Assembly: GCA_903889655.1 (NCBI GenBank)
Contig: CAISYL010000247.1
Span: 1-36,746 of the forward strand
From: an uncultured Alphaproteobacteria bacterium
Lineage (GTDB): Bacteria; Pseudomonadota; Alphaproteobacteria; Parvibaculales; Parvibaculaceae
Length of the DNA stretch: 36,746 bases
Direction: 5' to 3'
Shown here: positions 8,225 to 15,795 of the stretch, piece by piece
Position numbering within the stretch: position 1 is the stretch's first letter
Layout: every line of letters starts with the position of its first letter
Position numbers and translations under genes: made by a program
Notes under the pieces: generated by a model
The model's database searches: none
What the model was told of the DNA's origin: nothing
Seen by the model: the letters and a program-made list of their open reading frames with translations, nothing else

Positions 8225-9252
8225 ATCGCTTTGGGCACATAGGTATAGGCAGCCTTGATGTTCGCCACAGTCCAGTCGCCGGCTTTCACCGGTGGGTGGC
8301 GCGGCGGGTTCGCAGCGTCCTGACAGGTTGGCAGGCATTCGATCGTCGCGTGATAGTTGGCGCCGTAGAAGAAGGCGAGGCTGTAGCGTTTTCTCCCGGA
8401 CAGGTTGATGACGCGGTGGACCGTCGAGCGGAAACGGTCGTTGGTCCAGCGCTGCATGCAGTCGCCGATATTGACGACGAAGGCGCCGGGAATGGGCGGA
8501 GCGGCAATCCACTCGCCCTTGCGGTTCTGCACCTGAAGGCCGTGCTCGCTCTGCGCGAGAATGGTGAAGCATTCGTAATCGGTATGCGCGCCTATGCCGA
8601 TCTGGTTCGGATCGACGGTGCCGGCCTGCGGTGGGTAATAAAGCACGCGGAGCTGACCCATCGGCTTTTCGATCTTCGGCTCGAACCAGTTCTCCTCGAG
8701 TCCGAGCGCCAGCGCGAAGCCGCCGAAGAGGCGCCGGCCGAGCGAAATCATTTCGCTGTAATAGCTGTTCGCTATGTCCTTGAAGTCGGCCGGATGCTCC
8801 GGCCAGACGTTGGGCCCGTACATCGGATTGCCGGCGAGATAATCGGGGTCGGTTTGCGGCAATTCGAGCGACAACTCGAAGCCTTCCTGCAGATCGTGCG
8901 AACTCGCGTTATGCGCGTCGGCGTGGAGACCGCCGACCGGTACGTAGCCGCGATGGCGGTCCGCCTTGTGGATGTCGACCTTGAGTTTCTCTTCCGTCGG
9001 CATTGCGAAGAAGCGGTCGGCGACGCCATAGACCGCGTCGAGCAACGCCTGCGGCACACCGTGATTGGCGACATAGAAGAAGCCGACATGTTCGCAAGCC
9101 TCGCCGATCTTGCGCGCCACGGCTTCGCGCCTGGTGCGGTCCGGATGGGTCAGGTCCGCGATGTCGATCAACGGAATGGAATCGAAGTCGAGTTCCTTCG
9201 CTGAGAGATCGCTGCGGTCGAGCGAAGCTGTTCGTGCCTGAAGGACGGTCAT
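8221..9252 (-). CDS. Isopenicillin N synthase-like 2-oxoglutarate/Fe(II) oxygenase
   Basis: A 343-residue non-haem iron oxygenase of the IPNS/ACC-oxidase/gibberellin-oxidase fold. The N-terminal DIOX domain contains IPLIDIADL and GFFYVANHGVPQALLD (about 26-72). The catalytic domain has the facial triad His223-x-Asp225 (GIGAHTDYE) and His279 (RSTVHRVIN), plus Arg289-x-Ser291 (RYS) for the 2-oxoglutarate C5 carboxylate. Such enzymes hydroxylate, desaturate or demethylate small molecules. The start overlaps the Rieske oxygenase stop by ATGA (9249-9252), so the two oxygenases are translationally coupled and probably act on one substrate. The context with a guanidino/ureido-type hydrolase operon suggests oxidation of a nitrogen-rich compound. 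The open frame extends further upstream without a supported start inside the Rieske gene; the coupled ATG was chosen. Confidence 0.92.
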   Translation of the reverse strand: MTVLQARTASLDRSDLSAKELDFDSIPLIDIADLTHPDRTRREAVARKIGEACEHVGFFYVANHGVPQALLDAVYGVADRFFAMPTEEKLKVDIHKADRHRGYVPVGGLHADAHNASSHDLQEGFELSLELPQTDPDYLAGNPMYGPNVWPEHPADFKDIANSYYSEMISLGRRLFGGFALALGLEENWFEPKIEKPMGQLRVLYYPPQAGTVDPNQIGIGAHTDYECFTILAQSEHGLQVQNRKGEWIAAPPIPGAFVVNIGDCMQRWTNDRFRSTVHRVINLSGRKRYSLAFFYGANYHATIECLPTCQDAANPPRHPPVKAGDWTVANIKAAYTYVPKAI

Positions 9253-10496
9253 ATCGCGCGGTCCGGATAGCGCCCGTCCAGACGCGCGGCGAGGTAGCGC
9301 TGGATCAGCCAGACGGGTTCTTCGAGATGGCTCAACCGGCCGCGCACTACATGGGCGGATTTCAATCCTTTCTGCACGGCCTGGTTCACCTGCATGTCCT
9401 GGGCGTGAAAATCCGAAAGCATTTTCGTTTCCGCCTCGATCACCGCGTCGAATGAAGGATCGGCGTGCGCTTCTTTCGAGATCAGCGTCATGGTGGAGAG
9501 CTTGCAGCGGCTGGCTGAAACGGGTTCGAGCCGATACCAGAGCACGCGATCGCGCATGGTGAGGAACATGAAGCAGGGATAGCCGAGATAAAGGCCCCAT
9601 TCCGTCTGACGGTCGATGGGCAGGCCGTCGATGGGCTTGAAACCGCTCCATGGCTTCGTCCCCGCCGCGATCTCGCGCAGCTCCTCGGCAAGCTCCGGAC
9701 GGAAGGGCAGGTGGCAGCGGATGAAATGCGGATGTTCGGGGTCGGTCCAGGTGGTGCGCGCGGGCATGGTCACCTGCAGCGTGTCGTGATGGATGCCCAT
9801 GTGGTGATAGGATTCCATCCAGTTCTCGATCATCACCTTCCAGTTGAAGTCGCACTCCCATTGAAGCTCGATGACGACCTCCATCTCGTCCGTGTTCCAC
9901 GGTGCGATGGCTTCGCCGAAATCGGCATATTGTTCGGCGAGCGGCGGGGCCTTGCCGTCGAGATTGACGAAAAGGAAGCCGTGCCAGATTTCCGAGCGGA
10001 TGGTGGGGAGCGACCAGTCGCCCTTGACGAAACCCTCGGCGCGCTCCATCTCCGGCGCGCTTACGAGTTGACCGGAAAGGTCGAAGGCCCAGACGTGGTA
10101 AGGGCAGGTGAGGCGCCGCGTCGTGCCCTCGCGAGGCTTGCCGAAGCATTCATGCAGAATGTCGGTGCCGCGATGCGGGCAGATGCGCGACAGCACGCGG
10201 ACGGCACCTGCCTCGTCGCGGACCGCGACCAGCGGCTCGTCGAGAAGGTCGACGGCGATGTAACTGCCGGGTGTCTTCAGTTGCGAAGCGTGGGCGATGC
10301 AGAGCCAACCGGAGGAGAGCACGGCATCGGCCTCCTGGCGGAAATAATCCTCGCTTGTATAGGCGGCCTTCGGCAGTGTGACCGCTCGCGCGAGCGGCTG
10401 GCGCGCTGCCTCCGCGATCTCGCGCCGGATTCCGTCGATGTCCTGCGGCTGGCGCATCGCGCCGGCTTTCATGGGGCTGGAGAAGACGGCACTCAT
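9249..10496 (-). CDS. Rieske non-haem iron ring-hydroxylating-type oxygenase, alpha subunit
   Basis: A 415-residue terminal oxygenase. The N-terminal Rieske domain binds [2Fe-2S] through Cys106-Pro-His108 (ICPHRGTD) and Cys131-Pro-Tyr-His134 (CPYHVWAF). Twenty-two residues separate the two halves, longer than the usual 16-17. The catalytic domain carries FNWKVMIENWMESYHHMGIHH, where His231 and His236 fit the Fe(II) ligand pattern; a conserved Asp nearer the C-terminus, possibly in HAQDMQ, would be the third ligand. Such enzymes hydroxylate or N-/O-demethylate and need an electron-donor reductase, which is not encoded here. It lies downstream of and co-directional with a lysR gene and overlaps the 2OG oxygenase gene by ATGA. 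The substrate is unknown; a role in the neighbouring nitrogen-compound pathway is inferred from position. Confidence 0.93.
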   Translation of the reverse strand: MSAVFSSPMKAGAMRQPQDIDGIRREIAEAARQPLARAVTLPKAAYTSEDYFRQEADAVLSSGWLCIAHASQLKTPGSYIAVDLLDEPLVAVRDEAGAVRVLSRICPHRGTDILHECFGKPREGTTRRLTCPYHVWAFDLSGQLVSAPEMERAEGFVKGDWSLPTIRSEIWHGFLFVNLDGKAPPLAEQYADFGEAIAPWNTDEMEVVIELQWECDFNWKVMIENWMESYHHMGIHHDTLQVTMPARTTWTDPEHPHFIRCHLPFRPELAEELREIAAGTKPWSGFKPIDGLPIDRQTEWGLYLGYPCFMFLTMRDRVLWYRLEPVSASRCKLSTMTLISKEAHADPSFDAVIEAETKMLSDFHAQDMQVNQAVQKGLKSAHVVRGRLSHLEEPVWLIQRYLAARLDGRYPDRAI

Positions 10497-10615
10497 CTAC
10501 TGATCTCCGAAGCGGGAGGGCTCTTCTCAGTGAAGCATGCCGCAGGCATATATCGAGATAAATAATGAATTTCTGTGAGTTACATCCGGAATTTTAGATG
10601 TGAAAATATCGGCCT
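10497..10615 (-). promoter_or_regulatory. Gap between lysR and Rieske oxygenase genes
   Basis: A 119-bp AT-rich gap. It contains the imperfect dyad TTACATC (10580-10586) / GATGTGA (10597-10603) and a short repeat ATGCC-GCA-GGCAT near 10541-10553. The TTACAT half-site recurs in the lysR/ABC-operon control region at 11575-11582. This is consistent with the same LysR protein controlling the oxygenase genes from here, but that link is inference. Confidence 0.35.
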
Positions 10616-11542
10616 TCAAACCGGGGCGTTGCCTGTCTTGCGCATCGCCGCAGCCTGTTGCCTCAGCAACCGCACGAAACTCGTAATCAGAGGGCGCTTC
10701 TCGTCGCTCCGGCGATAGGCGGCGAAATGAGTGGAAAGGAACTGGTAGGTCGAGGGCTTCAGCTCCCGCATCTGCTTCTGTTTCACCCAATCGTCGGCGA
10801 TATGGCGCGGCAGGAAGCCAATGAAACGGCCCGACAGGATCATCATCACCTGCGCCTCCATCTGTACCACCTGACCGCTCGCGCGAGGATGATTGGCGCG
10901 GTAGAGGTCGTCGAACTGGCGATAGCCGCGCACGGAAAAGAGCGCATCCTCGATATGGGCCGGAGTGATCTTGCCCGCCGGCATATCGAAAAGGGCGTGG
11001 CCGCGGCCGCAAAAGAGCCCATGCGGCTCCTGATGGAGCGAGACATAGGTGACGCCCGGCGCCTTCTGCGAGAAGGGGCCGATGGCGATATCGCGCCGCC
11101 CGTCGGCGACGGCCTGCTCAAGGAGGTGCGGCGTGCCGAGTTCGAGATCGATGAAGACGCTGTCCGAATTCTCGAGATAACGGCCGATAATGGCCGGCAG
11201 GCTGAAGACGGGATTGGTCACGACACCGTCGACGATGCCGATCCGGAGCCGGCCGGCGAGTTGTCCCGTATGCTGGCCGACCCGTTCCTCGAAGGTGTGA
11301 ATGTCCGAGAAGAGCTTCTGGGCGGCCGTATAGGTCGCCTCGCCGAAGGGCGTCATCTGAAAGCCGCGACGTCCGCGCACACAAAGAGAGCCGCCAAGCT
11401 TGCGCTCGAGAGCCGCCAGATGTGTGCTGAGCGTAGGCTGGGAAAGGTTGAGGGCGATCTGGGCGTCCGCGAAGCTGCCCGCATCGACCAGCGTCACGAA
11501 GACCCGGAGCAGGCGGAGATCGATATTGTCGAGCCTGCGCAT
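10616..11542 (-). CDS. LysR-family regulator of the oxygenase/ABC-hydrolase locus
   Basis: A 308-residue LysR regulator with an N-terminal winged helix-turn-helix (MRRLDNIDLRLLRVFVTLVD, then SFADAQIALNLSQPTLSTHL). The C-terminal effector-binding domain begins near GRLRIGIVDGVVTNPVF. The ATG at 11542 has GGAGAA just upstream. An in-frame extension to 11665 is rejected because it would consume the operator region and add residues unlike the family N-terminus. The gene is divergent from a nine-gene ABC/hydrolase operon and precedes the two oxygenase genes on its own strand, so it is the obvious local regulator. The effector is probably a pathway substrate or intermediate. The promoter gap contains a striking nested dyad (see 11575-11630). 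Confidence 0.92.
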   Translation of the reverse strand: MRRLDNIDLRLLRVFVTLVDAGSFADAQIALNLSQPTLSTHLAALERKLGGSLCVRGRRGFQMTPFGEATYTAAQKLFSDIHTFEERVGQHTGQLAGRLRIGIVDGVVTNPVFSLPAIIGRYLENSDSVFIDLELGTPHLLEQAVADGRRDIAIGPFSQKAPGVTYVSLHQEPHGLFCGRGHALFDMPAGKITPAHIEDALFSVRGYRQFDDLYRANHPRASGQVVQMEAQVMMILSGRFIGFLPRHIADDWVKQKQMRELKPSTYQFLSTHFAAYRRSDEKRPLITSFVRLLRQQAAAMRKTGNAPV

Positions 11543-11574
11543 GGGCGGTTCTCCATTTACGGTCGGCCTGGTTC

Positions 11575-11630
11575 TTACATTGGCATTTTCAAATCTATTA
11601 TTCGAATAATCGATATTTCCATCAATGTAA
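11575..11630. promoter_or_regulatory. Nested inverted repeats, probable LysR operator
   Basis: A 14-bp perfect palindrome, ATTATTCGAATAAT (11597-11610), lies almost concentrically inside an outer perfect inverted repeat, TTACATTG (11575-11582) and CAATGTAA (11623-11630). The block is AT-rich in GC-rich DNA and sits in the 146-bp gap between divergent lysR and ABC-transporter genes. LysR proteins bind extended dyads in exactly this position, so it is a strong operator candidate. The downstream start of the binding-protein gene is preceded by AAGGGG. Confidence 0.6.
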
Positions 11631-11688
11631 ATTTCGGGGAACCTCATGGGGCAGACTGGCGTCAACTGGCCAAAGAAGGGGCAAATCC

Positions 11689-12693
11689 ATGTCTTTCAAG
11701 CGTATCCTCGCGGCGGGCTTCGGGCTGGCGGTGGCCATGTCCGTGAGCGCTGCCCATGCCGACGATAAAATCAGGATTCTCTGTCCGACCTGGAGCGGCT
11801 ATGCGCCGGTCTTCGTTGCCAACGACCTCGGCTATTTCAAGGCGCTCGGCATCGATGTCGATATCAAGTTCGAAGACGAGCGGCCGAACGTCATGGCGGC
11901 CATGGCGCGCGGCGATATCGAGATGGACATGCGCACGGTCGGTGAATATCAGGGCAAGCCGCGCGACGCGGATACGCCGGGCATCATCATCGGCACGATC
12001 GACGAGTCGCTGGGCGGTGATGGCGTCGTCGCCGACGGATCGATCAAGTCTGTGGAGGATCTCAAAGGCAAGACGGTCGCTTCCGAACCCAATATTCCGG
12101 CGCGCCTCCTCCTGCAGCTCGCGCTGAAGAAAAAGGGAATGACGCTCAACGATCTCAACGTGAAGCAGATTGCGACGGCCGATACGGTCGCCGTCTTCGC
12201 GGACAGTTCGATCGCGGCGGTCGCGACCTATCAGCCCTTCCTGTCGCAGGCGCTGGACAAGATCAAGATGCGCAGCCCGAAAGTGCTCGTGTCATCGAGC
12301 GACTATCCGGGCATCATCGTCGATGTCATCATCGTGCGACAGGACGATCTGAAGGCCAATCCCGAGAAATACCGGAAGTTCCTGATCGGCATCTTCAAGG
12401 CGATCGAATACTTCAAGACCGACAAGACGGACTTCATCAAACTCGCGGCGCCTCATTTCAACCTGAAACCACAGGAATTCGCGGACTCGATCGAAGGCAG
12501 TCTCGTCTATACGTCCTACAAGGACACGGCCGAATATTTCGGCACGCCTGCAAAACCCGGTTCGCTCTACGGCATTTTCGGTACTGTGATGCAGCTCAAT
12601 CTCGAGAATGGCGCCGCCGATCACAAGCTCGTGCCGGCAAAGCAGATCGACAGCTCCATCATGGCGAAGATCAGCGCGAGCGATCTGAAATGA
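11689..12693 (+). CDS. ABC transporter substrate-binding protein, NMT1/SsuA-like
   Basis: A 334-residue periplasmic binding protein. It has a Sec signal peptide, with likely cleavage after Ala24 (SAAHA/DDKIRI). The mature protein belongs to the NMT1/THI5/SsuA-TauA fold, seen in the PTWSGYAPVFVANDLGYFKALGIDVDIKF opening and in SVEDLKGKTVASEPN. Family members bind sulfonates, pyrimidine (thiamine) precursors, nitrate or other small nitrogenous compounds. As the first gene of the operon it probably captures the compound degraded by the enzymes downstream. Its TGA overlaps the permease ATG (ATGA, 12690-12693). I cannot name the ligand; the hydrolases encoded downstream point to a small cyclic or guanidino-type nitrogen compound. 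Confidence 0.9.
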   Translation: MSFKRILAAGFGLAVAMSVSAAHADDKIRILCPTWSGYAPVFVANDLGYFKALGIDVDIKFEDERPNVMAAMARGDIEMDMRTVGEYQGKPRDADTPGIIIGTIDESLGGDGVVADGSIKSVEDLKGKTVASEPNIPARLLLQLALKKKGMTLNDLNVKQIATADTVAVFADSSIAAVATYQPFLSQALDKIKMRSPKVLVSSSDYPGIIVDVIIVRQDDLKANPEKYRKFLIGIFKAIEYFKTDKTDFIKLAAPHFNLKPQEFADSIEGSLVYTSYKDTAEYFGTPAKPGSLYGIFGTVMQLNLENGAADHKLVPAKQIDSSIMAKISASDLK

Positions 12694-13481
12694 GCGAACG
12701 CCCCTCCCAGGGACTTTCCTTTCGCGGAGCGCTGCCGCGCGGCCGGCGATTGATGATCGCCGTCCTCGCGAGCGTTGCAGTGCTGGCTCTCTGGGAGGTG
12801 GCGACGCGGTTCGGCTGGATGAATGCACTCTTCTTTCCGCCACCGAGTACGACCTTCGCGACGCTCGTCGACATGATAGAGGAGAAGAACCTCCTCTATC
12901 ATGCGATGGTTTCGACGGGGCGCGTCTGGCTGGCCTTCGGGCTGTCCGTCGTCATGGCCATACCACTCGGCATGGCCATGAGCAGCTTTCCGGCGGTGGG
13001 GGCGGCGCTCGAACCGATCGTCGATTTCATCCGCTACCTGCCGGTGCCGGCGCTCGTGCCGCTCAGCATCATCTGGTTCGGCGTCGGCGAGGAGACCAAG
13101 ATCTTCCTGCTCTGGCTCGGTACCTTCTTCCAGCTTCTGCTGCTCGTCGCGGACGATATGCGCCGCGTACCGCAGGAATATATCGAAATCGCCTATACGG
13201 TCGGCGCGCGCCCGACGCAGATGCTCTCCGATGTCGCCTTCCGAGCCATGCTGCCGAGCCTCTTCGACAATCTGCGCGTTACGCTCGGCTGGTGCTGGAC
13301 CTATCTCATCATCGCCGAGATCGTCGCCGCCGATAGCGGCCTTGGCTTCGTCATATGGGCAGCGCGGCGCTACATGAACACGTCGGAAGTGATGGCGGGC
13401 GTCGTCGCGATCGGTCTTATCGGTCTTTTCACCGATCAGGCGCTTCGCGTTCTTCACAAATTCATGTTCCGATATCTCTAA
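12690..13481 (+). CDS. ABC transporter permease, SsuC/TauC family
   Basis: A 263-residue inner-membrane permease with about six helices. The binding-protein-dependent transport domain starts with LLYHAMVSTGRVWLAFGLSVV and includes the EAA-type coupling loop around EIAYTVGARPTQMLSDVAFRAMLPS. Length and topology are normal for SsuC/TauC/ThiX permeases, which homodimerise. It overlaps the binding-protein gene by ATGA and is followed 24 bp later by the ATPase gene. Together the three genes form a complete importer. Confidence 0.93.
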   Translation: MSERPSQGLSFRGALPRGRRLMIAVLASVAVLALWEVATRFGWMNALFFPPPSTTFATLVDMIEEKNLLYHAMVSTGRVWLAFGLSVVMAIPLGMAMSSFPAVGAALEPIVDFIRYLPVPALVPLSIIWFGVGEETKIFLLWLGTFFQLLLLVADDMRRVPQEYIEIAYTVGARPTQMLSDVAFRAMLPSLFDNLRVTLGWCWTYLIIAEIVAADSGLGFVIWAARRYMNTSEVMAGVVAIGLIGLFTDQALRVLHKFMFRYL

Positions 13482-13505
13482 GCCATCAGTCATAAGCAGC
13501 GCCCC

Positions 13506-14282
13506 GTGCCCGCACCTTATCTCGTCTTCAAATCCGTCTCGAAAAACTTCGGCGCGCTCGAAGTGGTCTCGCCGAGCTTCGACCTCGAGGTGAAGCGCCG
13601 AGAATTCGTCGTTTTCCTCGGTCCGTCCGGCTCGGGCAAGACGACGCTGATGCGCATGGTGGGCGGTCTCGAGACGCCGACGAAAGGGCAGATCACGATC
13701 GACGGTCAACCGGTGGAGGGGCCGGATCGCAGCCGCGGCATGGTCTTCCAGTCCTATTCGTCCTTTCCCTGGCTCACCGTCGCGCAGAACGTCGCCTTCG
13801 GCATGAAGTACAGGCTGGACATATCGCCGAAGAAAAAGAAGGAGAGGCTGGCGCATTATCTCGCTCTCGTCGGCCTGACGGATTTCGCGAATGTCTATCC
13901 GAACAAGGTCTCGGGCGGCATGCGCCAGCGCATCGCCATCGCTCGTACGCTGGCGGCCGGCTCGGAAATTCTGCTGATGGACGAGCCCTTTGGTGCACTC
14001 GATGCACAGCGCCGCGAGGATCTGCAACTGCAGCTCCGGCTCATTCAGCAGCAGGATGCGAAGACGGTGATCTTCGTCACGCATGACGTCGACGAGGCGG
14101 TGTTTCTTGCCGACCGCATCATCGTCTTCTCGAAGCGCCCCGCGCGGATGCTCGAGGAGATCGACGTCACCGCGCTTCTGGGAACGGAAAGGACGCTCGC
14201 CCTCCGCGACAGCGAAGCCTTCTTTCACCTGCGGACGAAGATTTTGCGTCTTGTGCGGGCGAGCGCGGGAGCGGACGAATGA
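13506..14282 (+). CDS. ABC transporter ATP-binding protein, SsuB/TauB family
   Basis: A 258-residue ABC ATPase. The Walker A motif is GPSGSGKTT (39-47), the Q-loop is FQSYSSFPW, the signature is VSGGMRQRIAIARTL, Walker B is ILLMDEPFGALDAQ and the H-loop is FVTHDVDEA. The call is GTG at 13506; no strong ribosome binding site is visible and no nearby ATG would keep the first beta-strand, so the exact start is the weakest point. The FGALD and FVTHDVDEA features are typical of SsuB/TauB/NrtD-type importers. The stop overlaps the following SDR start by ATGA. Confidence 0.92.
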   Translation: MPAPYLVFKSVSKNFGALEVVSPSFDLEVKRREFVVFLGPSGSGKTTLMRMVGGLETPTKGQITIDGQPVEGPDRSRGMVFQSYSSFPWLTVAQNVAFGMKYRLDISPKKKKERLAHYLALVGLTDFANVYPNKVSGGMRQRIAIARTLAAGSEILLMDEPFGALDAQRREDLQLQLRLIQQQDAKTVIFVTHDVDEAVFLADRIIVFSKRPARMLEEIDVTALLGTERTLALRDSEAFFHLRTKILRLVRASAGADE

Positions 14283-15049
14283 ACGATCTGCTTGGCCTCA
14301 AGGGCAAAAAGGTGCTCGTCACCGGCGCGAGCCGCGGCATCGGCTATGGCATCGCGGCGGGCTTCGTTGAGGCTGGCGCGGAGCTTTCGATTCTCGCCGA
14401 CGATACGGGCGTGCATGACGCCGCGAAGCGGCTCGGAGATGCGGCGGTCAGATCCTTTCAGTGCGATGTGCGCGATCGCGCCGCCGTTGCCGCAATCTTC
14501 TCCGATTTCGGTCCGCTCGACGTCCTGGTCAACAATGCCGGTCTCGAACTCATCACGCCGCTCGACGATCCGTCACCGGCCGTCGACGAAGTCTTCGAGC
14601 GTATCCTTGCGATCAACGTGACGGGAACATGGAACGTGACGCGCGCGGCCCTGCCGCTGATGGGGGAGGGTGGGCGCATCGTCAACACGGCGTCCGTCTG
14701 GGGCAAATCGGCGGTCGGCGAGTTCGCCGCCTATATCGCGTCGAAACATGCCGTCATCGGTCTCACGCGAACCTTCGCCCGCGAGCTGGGACCGCGCGGC
14801 ATCAACGTCAATGCGGTCTGCCCCGGCTGGGTCAGAACCGAAGCTTCGCTGCGATCACTAAAGGCGATGTCGTCGCGTGCCGAACAGACCGAGGATGCAT
14901 TGCTCGGCGACATTCTCGCCGGTCAGGCGCTGCCGGGGTTGATGAACCCCGATGACGTAGCAGGCCTTTATGTGTTTCTGGCAAGCAAACTTGCCGCCAA
15001 CATTACCGGACAGGCGATCGGGGTCGATCGCGGAGAGTTTCTCGGATGA
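14279..15049 (+). CDS. SDR-family NAD(P)-dependent oxidoreductase
   Basis: A 256-residue classical short-chain dehydrogenase. The nucleotide motif is TGASRGIG (15-22), the NNAG motif lies at 85-88, and the active site is Ser139, Tyr152 and Lys156 (YIASK). GINVNAVCPGWVRTE and a C-terminal TGQAIGVDRG are typical. It would oxidise an alcohol or reduce a ketone. The gene is coupled on both sides by ATGA overlaps, between the importer and a second SDR. The two SDRs may act in sequence on a hydroxylated intermediate, perhaps a product of the divergent oxygenases; this is inference. Confidence 0.92.
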   Translation: MNDLLGLKGKKVLVTGASRGIGYGIAAGFVEAGAELSILADDTGVHDAAKRLGDAAVRSFQCDVRDRAAVAAIFSDFGPLDVLVNNAGLELITPLDDPSPAVDEVFERILAINVTGTWNVTRAALPLMGEGGRIVNTASVWGKSAVGEFAAYIASKHAVIGLTRTFARELGPRGINVNAVCPGWVRTEASLRSLKAMSSRAEQTEDALLGDILAGQALPGLMNPDDVAGLYVFLASKLAANITGQAIGVDRGEFLG

Positions 15050-15777
15050 GTGAATTGAGCGGAAAGACGGCGCTGGTGACGGGCGCCGCGAGCGGTATCG
15101 GCAGGGCAGCAGCGCTCGCGCTGGCGGAGGCCGGTGTGCGGCTCGTGCTCTTCGATCGTGCGCCTGAAATGCAGACGCTGAAGGGCTTTGCTTCGTCCCA
15201 TCTCGCTTTCAGCGTCGATGTCGGCGATGAAGCGGCGGTCATCGCGGCCGTCTCGGCGGCCGATGCCCAAAGCGGCGGCATCGACATCCTCGTGAGCGCG
15301 GCCGGCATCTTCCGCGAGGCGCCGCTCGTCGAAACGACGCTTGCCATGTTCAACGAAGTCATCGGTGTCAACCTCACCGGGAGTTTCCTCGTCGGCCGCG
15401 AAGTTGCCCGCGTCATGGTGGCGCGCGGACGCGGGGGACGCATCATTACGGTCAGCTCCGAGCTCGCGTCGCTCGGCCGCGCGGGCCATACGGCCTATTG
15501 CGCGAGCAAGGGGGCAATCGAGGCGATGACGCGCACATGGGCGCGTGAGCTCGGGCCCGAGATTCTCGTCAATGCAGTGGCGCCCGGGCCGACCGACACG
15601 CCGCTGCTCGATTTCGAAAACCTGCCAGCCCATTGGCGGCAGGCCGAATTGTCCAATCCGCTCGGCCGCATCGGCCGGCCGGAAGAAATCGCGGCCGCGA
15701 TCCGCTTTCTCGCAGGCCCCGGCGCTTCCTTCATGACCGGCCAGGTGGTCGGCGTGAATGGCGGCGCATCTATGTAA
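15046..15777 (+). CDS. SDR-family NAD(P)-dependent oxidoreductase (second)
   Basis: A 243-residue short-chain dehydrogenase with TGAASGIG (12-19), the active-site Ser138 region (VSSELAS) and Tyr151-x3-Lys155 (YCASK). The usual NNAG motif reads SAAG (84-87). The C-terminal MTGQVVGVNGG is typical. It is distinct in sequence from the SDR just upstream, so the pair is not a simple recent duplication. It overlaps the upstream gene by ATGA and is followed after 18 bp by creatininase. It probably oxidises an alcohol intermediate in the same pathway; the substrate is unknown. Confidence 0.92.
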   Translation: MSELSGKTALVTGAASGIGRAAALALAEAGVRLVLFDRAPEMQTLKGFASSHLAFSVDVGDEAAVIAAVSAADAQSGGIDILVSAAGIFREAPLVETTLAMFNEVIGVNLTGSFLVGREVARVMVARGRGGRIITVSSELASLGRAGHTAYCASKGAIEAMTRTWARELGPEILVNAVAPGPTDTPLLDFENLPAHWRQAELSNPLGRIGRPEEIAAAIRFLAGPGASFMTGQVVGVNGGASM

Positions 15778-15795
15778 CGAAAAGGAGTGATGCGA

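Noticed and set aside
9253-10149. Upstream extension of the 2OG oxygenase frame (642 codons in all)
   Set aside because: The extra codons are a shadow of the Rieske gene; the coupled ATG at 9252 gives the normal IPNS-like length.
11543-11665. N-terminal extension of the second LysR gene by 41 codons
   Set aside because: It would cover the operator dyad; the ATG at 11542 has a good GGAGAA and gives a standard LysR N-terminus.
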